A stretch of DNA of 64,000 nt from Lunularia cruciata (taxonomy: Eukaryota > Streptophyta > Marchantiopsida > Lunulariales > Lunulariaceae). The notes beneath the pieces were generated by a model. That model made no database searches. It was not told the origin of the DNA and worked only from the letters and a program-made list of their open reading frames with translations. A program made the position numbers and the translations under genes. Shown here piece after piece: positions 21,836-32,898 of this stretch. Numbering within the stretch: the stretch's first letter is position 1; each line of letters opens with the position of its first letter. Location: contig OX419755.1 in assembly GCA_948567375.1 (NCBI GenBank), positions 63,988,944 through 64,052,943 on the forward strand, read 5' to 3'.

Positions 21836-23890
21836 TTTGGAAGTGTTAGAATATATGAGTGAGTTGGATGAACAGAAAGTTTTGGGTTTACAATTTCCCT
21901 TTGAGTAATGTATGCAAAAACCATTCATGATACAAAGGATGCATAATCCACTTAAGACCAAACTAACCAAACATATGGCTATGGAAATTGGGTACTACAA
22001 TTAGCACTTGTGAGCTTTTGAAGAGAAACTTAGAACAAGGGATATTGACATTTGTCAAGTTACTTCAATGCACTATATTAGAATTTGATGAATTCATTTT
22101 TTTGTCATGGAGATTTACTATTACCGCCTTTCTGCTTACTTCAATGTTTATTGTTGTATGACTCTTATTTCCATTGCAATAAACACTAGTTTGGCATTGA
22201 TTAAGTTGTTTGTGTTTTTGTGTAGACTTATTATGAATGAGAATGCTTCTTTTAGCATGATGTACACTATCTAGTCCTCCCATGCTTTATTGTGACCAAG
22301 CTAAGACACGATCCACTCCTCTCCTTCTTCATATATTGCTCTTAGCTTGATGTTTGTCAATTCTAGGGTTCCTCTATGGTTTTTTAGAAGCTTTACTTGT
22401 GATCACATGAAGGGAGGTTTCAATTAGCCAATTTTTGCATCTTATAAAGGTTCCATAAAGAAATATTATGGGATGTCTAGTAAAAATTTATGTGCATGGT
22501 TATATACACAAGAATTTTACATGCAATGGCCCATAGCCATAACTTGACTATGGGTCACTTTTTGTGACCCGTAAGGTTTTCCAAGATTATGGGATATCCT
22601 ATAAACATTAATTATACTTCATTAATGCACTCATAATTCAATTTCAAATAATCACTAGGTGTTAGTAAAGGAGAAGAGTCACCAATGAAATTTCTTCCTC
22701 AACAACTAATTCCTTGTTTCACTTGTTTGCTCATTCCTTCCTTTGATAATTCCTCTTCCAATTGTGCTTGAACTTTTTGTTCCTCTTCATGCTCATCTTC
22801 TTGCTATAATTATTTGTATTGCATGCTTCTTATTAGCTCTTTTCTTTGATAATTCTTGTCGTCATAATTACTTGCCTAGTATAATGAATTTTATTGCTTG
22901 CCTTTTGCTGTGATAATTCTTTGTATAGCTCATTCCTTCCTTCATATGATAAAGATTAGTACTATTGTGGATTGCAATTTGGACCATTAGTGGTTGTGAT
23001 AGTTATTAGCTGCAGTGAGACGATTTTTCTTTGGGAATCAAGACACCATACCTTACTTTAGTTCAAGGAAATTCCTTCAAAAAGAAATGAAAATGTTGAT
23101 ATGTTTGTAGATTGCAAAGGCAAAGATGAATTGTGATGAATGGATTTATGATGAGTGGGTGGATTCTTGGAATTGGGATTTAAGGGAGTGGAGCAAAGAT
23201 GAATAGGGCATGAAAGATATAGAAAGTTGCTACAAATGGGGGAATTTATACACAATAGGAGATATTTGAGTGCAAGAGTGCAAACATCAAGAAGTACCAA
23301 ATTTGTAGATAAATTTTTCTCCATGTTGGATCAAATGGCTTATAAAAAACTTGTGAGAATGGATATGGACTACTTTGTGGTGTTAGTGAATTTGATGAAA
23401 GTGCATGATGTCTTCAAAGAAGGAAGGAACCATGAAAATACCAAACATGTGTTGGCTCCAAGTGTTATTAACATTGGACTGATTTGGACTTAATGGAAAT
23501 GGAGCTTGTATTACAAGAGGAATGAACTTATGGGATAGTAATTAATGAGATAGTAATTATTTAATGAGATAGTAATTACTACTATCTTGTCAATTCCCAA
23601 AAATGAGGTGTAATTGCCGTGGATTGCAAAGAAAGCTAGAATTTGATTTGTGATTGCCAAGAAAGGATTTCCAAGGTATATAGAGCTAGTAGAAAGGACT
23701 CTTTTCCCCTTTTCATAAAGACCCATGAAAGAAATACCCATGATAGAAATTTTACTTTAGGAGAAAGGGCTCATATTCAATCAACAACCAGGTGAATATA
23801 TGATGACAAGTGCCCAATTCTTCACTTTGCATGAGGTAAAAAGTTATCCATTTGAGACTGTGTTTATTAAAGTTTATTGAAAAGTTATTG
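21836..23890. other. AT-rich stretch without recognised gene
   Basis: No frame gives a recognised protein, and no LTR or tRNA was seen. Some T-rich segments (22650-22950) carry loose repeats of 'TTGATAATTCTTG' and 'GCTCATTCCTTCCTT'. The right edge is the start of the family C copy 1 region. Confidence 0.5.
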
Positions 23891-25121
23891 TGTGTATATA
23901 CATTGCTACACAACATACATCATTGTCAACATCATACACTATAGAAGCAAAACTCACACATAAGTCATACATATACTCTAAAGTGCCACAATAATCAGAT
24001 CATTTACAACTCAAATCAACTGAACTCAGATCAATACTTGATCTGATCCTCAACAACTTGCAAACAACATGGCACTAATTACAATAAAGCCACACCCACT
24101 CTAGCTAAGAGAATCCAGGTGTAATACCAAGAGCTAGCCATATGATCTCAATGTGAAATTTGGTTTGGTAATATCTGGAAGGATGTTACACATGATGGAC
24201 TAAATAAATAAAAAAGAAGTGTCACCAAAAGGGGACTCCCACTAATAGAGTAGGAACCAAAATATATCTAAAATCTTTGAAGGCAATTTTGGAGGCCTAA
24301 ACGGATGAATTAGACCTCAAAAACATGTAAATTCATCCTCCCCAACAAAGGAAAGGCTGGCCTTCCCTCCCTCTTGGTTTGTCTCATCAAGAGCTTTCCA
24401 ATGGTACCTCACCCATGTGATCTAACACTCTTACAAGAAGATTCTCTAAAATATTCCCTTTGGTCAAAGTTTATTTCACCAACAAGATAGGACCATGACC
24501 AACATGTCACCCATCCAAGTACATAATCTAAGGGTGGAGTTTGTTGACATGTAACCTATCTATGTGCCTAATCCTATGGTGGAGCTTCATTGAAGGAGAT
24601 CCTCTTTGTCTATATAATAAAGAGAAGGTGCTCCTTTGGGGCATCAGATGATTGAGTGTGAAATTTGTGTTTTCTCTCTTCTCTTGTCCTCAGAGTATTA
24701 CGCCAAGTGATGCTCGCCGACTTTCTATCCACTCTAACTAGGAACTCGAAGGCTCAACATCAAAGAAGTGAGCTCTCTAGAGTTGCACTTCCAAGGTATA
24801 CTCTTGATTTCAACCTAGGTCTCATCCCAATGGTCCCACTAATGGCATACTTGACGGTGCGGACGGTGGAGCCCGCCATGAAGTCAATACCCTAAACATG
24901 AAATTTGACCATCGAAAAGTAGTTTATGAGTAATTGCCAAAAGGCCTCTAACTACTATCACTAGAACTCCAATGTCTGAGCAATCTAGATACAACACTAC
25001 AAATGGTGTGATAGTTGTCATGCATATATACATCGCTACACAACATATATTGCTACACAATATACATTGCTATAGAAGCACTACTCACACATAAGTCATA
25101 CATAAACTCTAAAGTGCCACA
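23891..25121 (-). repeat. Family C 3' LTR region with 105-bp direct repeats
   Basis: The core (about 23990-25013, less the inserted solo LTR at 24120-24702 and its target duplication) matches the family C LTRs at 45423-45868 and 52072-52518. On each side lies a copy of an approximately 105-bp sequence, 23891-23990 and 25021-25121, both ending CTCTAAAGTGCCACA on the plus strand. The purine tract at 25122-25134 suggests that the LTR truly begins at 25121 (minus-strand TGTGGCAC) and includes this segment. The second copy would then be the start of an abutting LTR. The other family C LTRs lack it. Confidence 0.6.
24120..24702 (+). mobile_element. Solo LTR of gypsy family A (short type), inside family C LTR
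   Basis: 583 bp, TGTAATACCAAGAGC to GAGTATTACG (last base changed from A), with one half-repeat only. Flanks CCAGG (24115-24119) and CCAAG (24703-24707) differ by one base. The sister LTR at 45550 has the empty site AGAATCCAAGTGATGC, which confirms the insertion point. Confidence 0.9.
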
Positions 25122-25291
25122 ATCGCCCCCTAGTTGGCGGTTAGGTCCCTCTAACTCCAAATAGAAATCTATTCCAAGTATATGGTATACCCTATATGGG
25201 CAAAGATCAAGATGCCAAGTGCTATGGACCCCCATCATTAGTCGCATATCTGCAATCTATACCATATAAATGATGAACTAGCTATAGGTCA

Positions 25292-25606
25292 AGTACATCT
25301 AGGACATAACCATTGTCCTTGAGGAACTACCATGAGGGGAGGAGTCATACATACCATATGCCATCCTCTCAAACAACTATCACACACTAACATAGTAGCA
25401 ACTCCACCAAAAGAGCCACAGAACATACACCTCAAGCTTGCACGTACAAGTGCCAAGCTTGGGTCCATAGTACCATCAATGTTTAGGAGGTGGCATGACA
25501 CACACTTGCGCACATGATCCTTCCAAAAAACACCATCACATCCTTCCAACACAAGGACTCTAGATGGGAAGACCTCACAGACACTCAAGATAGTATGGTT
25601 TGTCAA
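25292..25606 (-). pseudogene. PHD finger at the C-terminus of family C Pol
   Basis: A 105-residue open stretch ends at TGA 25291-25289. It contains a complete PHD zinc finger: CMFC, eleven residues, CDSC, four residues, H-x2-C, then CPRC. This gives C4-H-C3 with the usual Trp two residues before the last pair. The codons span 25429 to 25295. PHD fingers read histone H3 tails. The position, after the integrase core and just before the purine tract and LTR, makes it the tail of the element's Pol, not a host gene. The part upstream (LVLEGCDGVFWKDHV) is the linker from integrase. This stretch is not itself interrupted, though the rest of pol is. Confidence 0.85.
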
Positions 25607-25759
25607 AACATCAAATGTTGTTGGTGTTGTCTACTGAAATATACATAGTCTTTTGGATGAAATCAATGGATTGAGGGTCTTTAACCTCCTCCTTGGATGG
25701 TAGCATAGCATAAGGTATCTTTATGCTAAGCAATTGCCAAGTTCTCAAAGGCCATTGGC

Positions 25760-26213
25760 ATCACTCTTCAAAAGATATCTGCCCACTAAGAACATGTGCT
25801 CATCCATACATTTGCATCATCCAAGTCCAAAAGTACAATAGCATCTTGATGAATGGCTGCAAGTAAATTTGGATCTTATCCATATAGTAGAAAGTAAGTA
25901 GAAGGAGGCTTGTTGGCTGAATTGATAGCCCATGGCCAACCAAGGTGATTGGAGATCCCAATCTCCTAAGTGGTCTTTCTGCAAACCATACTTTTGCAAT
26001 CCTCCCTTCACCGTCTGAACCACTCTCTCTGCTAAGCCATTTGCATCAAGGTGATATTAGGATCTAGTATAATGATCAATCAAAGCTTTATCACACAAGA
26101 CCTGAAACTCCCCCAAGAACTTTGTACCCTGAATAGTCAAAGCCTCAACTAGTGCACCAAAATGACTAAGAACTCGATCGGGGAACGAGTAAGTTGTCCC
26201 TTCACTAGACTTG
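25760..26213 (-). pseudogene. Family C integrase, second half
   Basis: Minus-strand reading gives the distal part of the integrase core: FGALVEALTIQGTKFLGEFQ, then HLDANGLAERVVQTVKGGLQ containing the catalytic Glu, then DWDLQSPWLAMGY. The segment expected to hold the second Asp (consensus-like D-x-G-T) reads IQGT, so that Asp appears lost. Stops interrupt it. The frame continues across the family A insertion at 26213/38188. Confidence 0.8.
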
Positions 26214-26952
26214 TGTAATACCAAGGGTTAGCCATATGATCTAGATGTGAAATTCGGTTTGGTAACATCTAGAATGATGTTATACATGATGGTCAAAATA
26301 GATCAGATAGAAGTATCACCAAAAGAGTACTTCTACTAATAGGGCAGAAACCGAAATAGACTTGAGAACCTTAGAACCAATAGCTAGACATATGATTTAA
26401 AGGTGAGAATTGGTTTGGTAACATCTGGAAGGATGTTACACATGATGGACTAAACAGATCAGAAAGAGGTATCACCAAAAGGGGACTTCTACTAATAGAG
26501 TAGGAACTGAAATATGCTCAAAATCTTTGAAGGCAATTTCGGAGGCCTAAATGGATGAATTAAGCCTCAAAAATGTGTAGATTTCCCCCCCAATAGAGGT
26601 AAAGTTGGCCTTTCCTCCCCCCTAGTTTGTCTCGTTGAGAGCTTTCCAACGGTACCTTACTCATGTGATTCTGAGATTCCTACAGGAAGATTCCCTAAAA
26701 GATTCCCTCCGGTCAAAGCTTGTTTGACCAACCAGATAGGACCTAGACCAGAAAGGTCACCCATCCAAGTAAGTAATCCAAGGGTGGAGCTTGCTGACAT
26801 GTCACCTATCTGTGTCCCTAATCCTATGGTGGAGCTTCCTTGGAGGAGATCCTCTTTGTCTATATAATAAAGAGAAGGTGCTCCCTTGGGGCATCGAATG
26901 TTGGAGTGTGCAATCTGTGTTTTCTCTCTTCTCTTGTCCTGTGAGTATTACA
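26214..26952 (+). repeat. Element A 5' LTR (long type)
   Basis: 739 bp, TGTAATACC...GTGAGTATTACA. The first 330 bp consist of two approximately 160-bp related halves, each with GGTTTGGTAACATCT, TATCACCAAAAG and ACTTCTACTAATAG. TATATAATAAAG at 26861-26872 is the likely TATA box. Seven other copies in the window allow the boundaries to be set firmly. Confidence 0.95.
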
Positions 26953-27089
26953 ATGGTATCAGAGCGAGTGTTCTAGTCCAAGAGAGTGGATCACCCCTCT
27001 TGGAATAGCACGAACCACTGAAACTGAGTAATTTGAAGTGGAGAACATAGAGTAATTGCTAGACTTAAGGACTTTAGAGAGCGGATGGG

Positions 27090-28425
27090 ATGGATGCGCC
27101 GGGGGGACAATTTCCCGTACCTAGCTTTCCATTCTCAAACCCATTCCACATCAAGGTTATGTACATCCAGCGTGAGCAGATGAGAGTATCGCTAGTTTAT
27201 CACTTTGGTGCGGAATTCATGGACAGAGTGATGAACTCACCAAACCCGATGATTCTACCTATGGTGATATATGACAGAGAGTGGGATTTGACGATCTACA
27301 TTCTATTATGATAATATGGATATGAATGTCCCAAATCCTCTCCCTTTCAACACTCAAGTAGAAATCCGTTATGTAGTGAGGCCGAAATTGATGTTTAGAG
27401 ATTTTGTGGTTAGGAATTTTGGTGAGGAGTATTATCAACGAGTCATAGCTTCTAAGGTCCCAATGGTAGTTCCGATAGTTCGTGCGCCTTCCAGAGTGAT
27501 TATATTGACTCTGTATTGAAGTAGACGTTAGCAATTGGGTGTTGTAGGAACCATGGATCCGCAATTGCAAGAGCTGGTGCAAGGAATGCAAGGGATGTTG
27601 AATGAATTTTGAGAGATTAAGATGACCATGGAGACATTGCAAAGTCAAGTGCAGATCCTCAGGAACGATCAAGCCATGCAAGAAGAAGAGCCGTCTCAAA
27701 ACCCAGTACCTACGACTGAAGTACTTGGAGAGGCACCCGTGCCTACGAACCCTATCAACGATGAAGCCACATTGCTACTCCGGATGAAGAAGACCTACAA
27801 CATCGAGCCTTACAAGAGGCAGCATACGGTGGATTCTGTGCAGATGGCTCGAACCCGACTATGGGGATTGAGACAGAAGAATAGCGTACAAGAGTATGTG
27901 GAGGCATTTTTGGATCTACAAGTCGCAATTACCGACATGAGTCCAGCAGAGGCTCTCGACAATTTCAAATGAGGGTTGAAAGAGCGGATTCGCCAAGAAG
28001 TCATGGTGCAAAACCCCCGCACGGTATTTGAAGCTATTGCTTGTGCACAGAGAATAGCCGGAGCATTAGGTGGAGGTAAAGGAGTAGTTCCACCTCAACA
28101 TTATCGGGCAGAAATGCCACACATGGGTGGACCAGTACCGATGGAATTGGGCAACCTTCGATTCCGGGATCAAGGAGCACGGCCGCTTCAAGGAGAGCGG
28201 GGACGGGTAGAAGAACAAAGAGATGGAGTCCCACGAGGAGAAGGGACTCGAGGAGAACAACGCCGTTGTTACAATTGTGGTCGTATTGGGCACATATCTA
28301 CCAATTGTCGCACTCGTTTCCCTAGAGGCCCTCGGCCTTCGTACAGGCGATCTTTGAACAACATGGAGAGGCACATTGAAGAGGAGGAGGTAGAAACCAC
28401 TTCGGAAAACGAAGATCGCCAATAA
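27090..28425 (+). pseudogene. Element A gag
   Basis: The ATG at 27090 begins MDAPGGQFPV. The frame shifts near 27311 and continues to 28425 with stops at 27517-27519, about 27610 and 27970-27972. The middle part (KKTYNIEPYKRQHTV...LWGLRQKNSVQEYVEAFLDLQ) is the retrotransposon gag domain. Near the end is one zinc knuckle, CYNCGRIGHISTNC. The pol frame that follows is offset by one base. Several of the stops sit where Arg or Gln would be expected (TGA for CGA, TAG for CAG). Confidence 0.85.
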
Positions 28426-28520
28426 ATGTACCTTGCGGCCTTACTGGCTCAATAAGGAAGCAGAGAAGCGAGGGAAGGAAGAAGAATAATGCACAAAGAT
28501 CCCGAAAGGTAACCTCACAA

Positions 28521-30340
28521 TTGATTGTCGTGAATGGAATCCTAGAAGGTAATCAAGTGAGAGTATTAATAGATCCGGGAGCAACAGAGAATTTCTTGTC
28601 TCGCTTTGTTGCAATAAGCTTGGGAATGGATCTAGAGAGAGATGGAAGTGAAGAAGTAGAGTTACCAAATGGGCAAACAGAGAGGATTGAATCATTACCT
28701 AGACGGGTAACCCTCTCTGTAGGAGAGTATCAGGAAGCAATTGAGTGGCGAGTGATACAGTTAGCCTGTTATGATGCAATTTTAGGCATGCCATGGATGG
28801 AGCAGTACAACCCAATGGTGGATTGGAGGAAGAAAGTAGTGAGAACCCACCAATGGTCAATCATTGGGGTTAAAGAAAAATCACACAGGCAGAAACTGCC
28901 TCTATATGTCATAGGGACAACAATTGTCTGTAAAACCGATAGATGTTTTCTAGGTCTAATAAGAGAAGTCTAGAGTGCACAACTCGTTGGACAAATTCCT
29001 GAGAAATTGAAGGATGTGGTGGATGAGTTTCAAGATGTCTTTCCCGATGATCTACCCTCAGGATTACCACCTAAAAGGCAAGTAGATCACAAAATAGAGA
29101 CACTCCCGGGGAAGACACCTCCTTGTAAGGCCCCATATTGCCTATCACCTCATGAGTTGGAGGAGTGTAAGACTCAAATTGAGGAGATGCTATAGAAAGG
29201 GTTCATCCAACCTAGCGTATCACCATATGGGGCCCCTGTCTTGTTTGTGAAGAAGAAGGATGGTACAATGCGCATGTGCATTGACTTTTGGGGTCTCAAT
29301 AAGCAAACAGTGAAGAACAAATACCCCTTACCTCGCATGGATGACCTGTTTGATCAACTCCATGGAGCGAGGTACTTCACCAAACTGGACTTGCGGAGCG
29401 GTTACAATCAAATCCGAATTGCAGAGGAGGATGTGTACAAAATTGCCTTTCGAACCAGGTATGGCCACTTTGAGTATCTTGTGATGCCTTTTGGCCTCAC
29501 CAATGCGCCTGCCACTTTCATGAGCCTAATGAATGACATATTTCGTCCATACTTGGATAAGTCTGTTATCATCTTCTTGGATGATATCTTAGTATATAGT
29601 AGCACGATGACAGAACACAAACAACATCTACGAAAGGTCCTCTAGATTCTAAGACAGAATCAATTGTACGCCAAAATCTCAAAGTGTGAGTTTGGCAAGT
29701 CTGAAGTAGACTACTTAGGGCATAGAGTAAGTGCAAAGGACATTCAAGTATTGATAGATAAAATAGAGGTCATTCAAAATGGAGTGCCCCAGAAGATCTG
29801 ACTCAACTTAAGAGCTTCTTGGGGTTGACGGGATTCTATGGTAGATTTGTCAAGGACTTCTCCAAGGTTGCACAGCCTTTAACAGCACTACTTGGCAAGG
29901 GGAAGAAGTGGACATGGAGAACTGCACAAGAGTTGGCCTTTCAAGAATTGAAGGCCGCCTTGCTACATGCACCAATCTTGAAGTGGTATGACCCAAAACG
30001 TCCAATCAAGTTGGCTACGGATGCATCAGGCGTAGCAATAGGAGCAGTCCTACAACAAGAGTGGCATGACGGATGGCATCCAATTGCATATTTGTCTCGA
30101 AAATTGTTACTGGCAGAGCACAACTACCACACCATAGAACAAGAAGAGCTGGCCATCGTTCTAGCAACCAAGCATTGGAAGCACTACTTGGGCAAGAAGG
30201 CATTTGTAGTAGAGACAGACCACAAACCAAGTCTACCTCGAGATGCAGAAGGATCTATCTTGTCGCCAAATTTGGTGGGCAGAGTGGCAACAACGCTTCA
30301 ACATGACAATCACCTACGTAGAAGGTAAGAAGCAACTTGC
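28521..30340 (+). pseudogene. Element A protease, reverse transcriptase and RNase H
   Basis: The protease active site reads LIDPGATENF, with Pro where Ser or Thr is usual. RT includes [29 protein letters not shown], the [11 protein letters not shown] motif and the catalytic FLDDILVYS near 29575-29600. RNase H starts at LATDASGVAIGAVLQQ (about 30015). In-frame stops lie at 28971-28973, 29193-29195 and 29643-29645. Frameshifts occur between 29645 and 29819 and again near 30240-30330. The catalytic Asp residues of RT and RNase H remain, but no full-length enzyme can be made. Confidence 0.9.
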
Positions 30341-31847
30341 AGATGCATTCACTCGCATGCCAATGGCCAACAACTTGGCGGTAGAGGTTAAGATTAACCC
30401 TGAATTCTGGCAAGAGATTCTAGCTGCTACAAAAACTGATCCACAGATTGTAGAAGCGCAATCGTCCAAAGGTGTCAACAGCACCCAAGGACTCACCTTT
30501 CGGGAGGGCCGATTGTGGATCCCAAATGTCCCAGAATTACGCACCACCATTCTAGCGGAATGTCATGATTTGGCCATTGTAGCTCATGTCGGAGTGGACA
30601 AGACTTTGGAGGCAGTCAAGCGCCATTATTATTGGCCCAAGATGAGCAACGACGTGATGGACTATGTGCGTAGCTGCCTACTTTGTCAACAAAACAAAGC
30701 TTCTAATCAAGCTCCTACAGGGCTCTTTCAACCTCTTCCCACTCCTACCCAACGTTGGGAACAAGTGAGTATGGATCTCGTCTGCTAATTACCCAAGACC
30801 ACCTCAGGGTTTGACTCCATTGTGGTCTTTGTGGACCGGCTTAACAAAATGATTCATGTACGCCATACCACCAAGGAAGTGACCGCTCCACAACTAGCTC
30901 AACTATACTTAGATGCAGTCTTTGCTCACCATGGCTTGTCTAGAGTACTCATCACCAATAGAGGCATCCAATTCACCAGTTTATTTTGGTGAACACTCTT
31001 TGGTTTCTTCAAAACCAAGTTGGCCATGTCTACAGCTTACCACCCACAAACAGATGGCCAAACAGAGCGGGCTAATCGCACGATTGAAGACATGTTACGC
31101 GGCTTCACCTTAGAAGAGCAAGAGAGGTGGGATACCCTACTACCGTTGGTGGAATTCGCTTACAACAATTCAGTGAATGCCTCCACCCAGGTCACTCCAT
31201 TCTTCCTCATGTATGGTGAGCATCCCTTCAAACCTTCTAGCTTGATGAAGATCCGTCCAGTGACTACCAAGGTTGATGTAGTCAACACATTTGTTTCTAG
31301 AGTCCAACAAGGTGTGGAGAGCGCCAAGCATAGGTTACAGATTGCACAAAATTGACAAAAGCAGTATGCTGATGCACACCATAGGCACGTGGAGTTCAAT
31401 GTTGGGGATCAAGTATGGCTATCGACAACCAACCTCACATTAGTTGGATCTCGTAAGCTCAGACCTCGTTTTATTGGGCCTTTCTCGATTCTTCGTCGCA
31501 TCGGCGCTGTGGCCTATCACCTTGAGCTACCACCACACATGAAGATCCATCCAGTGTTCCATGTCTCCCTATTACGCATATATGCTCCCAGATCAGGCCA
31601 AGGTACTTCCACACAAGACATTCGACCTTGTCCGATAGTCATTGATGGCATAGAGGAATATGAAGTGGAGCGGATTCTCCAAAAGCGCATGCGTGGTACT
31701 CGCCATCCGCGGGTGGAATATCTAGTACAATGGAAAGGTTACCCCCTCTATGAAGCAACCTGGGAACCCGCTACCAATTTGGCACGTGCACCAGTGTTGG
31801 TGCAAGCATTTGAGCAACAATTGCACAACGAGGACGTTGCGTCTTAA
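30243..31847 (+). pseudogene. Element A integrase and chromodomain
   Basis: The HHCC zinc region is HVGVDKTLEAVKRHYYWP...CLLCQQNK (30.58-30.70 kb). The core begins VSMDLVC, is cut by a TAA at 30786-30788, and its second catalytic position reads ITNRGIQF, where D-x-G is expected, so Asp has become Asn. The YHPQTDGQTERANRTIEDML segment keeps the Glu. After a TGA at 31353-31355 the last frame (31389-31847) ends in a chromodomain (YEVERILQKR...EYLVQWKGYPLYEATWEP) with its aromatic cage residues. Chromodomains guide chromoviruses to heterochromatin. Confidence 0.9.
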
Positions 31848-31860
31848 AAGGAGTGAGGTC

Positions 31861-32474
31861 TGTAATACCAAGGGTTAGCCATATGATCTAGATGTGAAAT
31901 TTGGTTTGGTAACATCTAGAATGATGTTATACATGATGGTCAAAATAGATCAGATAGAAGTATCACCAAAAGAGTACTTCTACTAATAGGGCAGAAACCG
32001 AAATAGACTTGAGAACCTTAGAACCAATAGCTAGACATATGATTTAAAGGTGAGAATTGGTTTGGTAACATCTGGAAGGATGTTACACATGATGGACTAA
32101 ACAGATCAGAAAGAGGTATCACCAAAAGGGGACTTCTACTAATAGAGTAGGAACTGAAATATGGCTGAAATCTTTGAAGGCAATTTCGGAGGCCTAAACG
32201 GATGAATTAAGCCTCGAAAATGTGCAGATTTCCCCCCCAATAGAGGTAAAGTTGGCCTTTCCTCCCCCCTAGTTTGTCTCGTTGAGAGCTTTCCAACGGT
32301 ACCTTACTCATGTGATTCTGAGATTCCTACAGGAAGATTCCCTAAAAGATTCCCTCCGATCAAAGCTCGTTTGACCAATCAGATAGGATCTAGACCAGAC
32401 AGGTCACCCATCCAAGTAAGTAATCCAAGGGTGGAGCTTGCTGACATGTCACCTATCTATGTCCCTAATCCTAT
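31861..32474 (+). repeat. Element A 3' LTR, first part
   Basis: The first 614 bp of the 3' LTR, interrupted after CCTAT (32470-32474) by element B; the rest is at 38064-38187. Matches 26214 onward. Confidence 0.95.
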
Positions 32475-32898
32475 TGTAAAAGACCAAAACCGAGGAGAGA
32501 AATAGGAGAATGGAAACTCACATTGGGACACTTGAATGAGGGAAAACTCCGAATGCCTAGCATGAGCTTCGGCCTTGGTATTTATAGGTAGCATACAAGT
32601 CCCTTGAAGCTTCTCAAGAAGCTTCCTTGAGCCGCTTTCTTGGAGGTGCAAGCCAAGTTAACTAGGAAGCTTCTCAAGAAGCTTCCTTCTAGAAGCTGCC
32701 TACTTGGCGTGCAAGCTAAGCTAGTTAGAAGCTTCTAGAAGCTTCCTTCTAGAAGCTACCTGCTTAGGGCGCAAGTTAACTAGTTAGGAAGCTTCCCAAG
32801 AAGCTTCTTAGATGCTTCTAGAATATTTTAGGCTATTTTGTCTTATTATCTACTTCATAAGCTCGACTAACTTCGTCGCTAAACTCCATATTGTTACA
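32475..32898 (-). repeat. Element B 3' LTR
   Basis: 424 bp, with plus-strand ends TGTAAAAGACC and ATATTGTTACA. It contains at least ten GAAGC/GCTTC pentamers, including GAA-GC-TTC-TA-GAA-GC-TTC at 32728-32745. The pol frame runs on through the purine tract and stops about 66 nt inside this LTR (32835-32833). Confidence 0.93.

Noticed and set aside
25289-25606. Host PHD-finger gene
   Set aside because: Position between integrase and the purine tract/LTR, orientation, and the integrase-linker sequence upstream make it the tail of the retroelement Pol.
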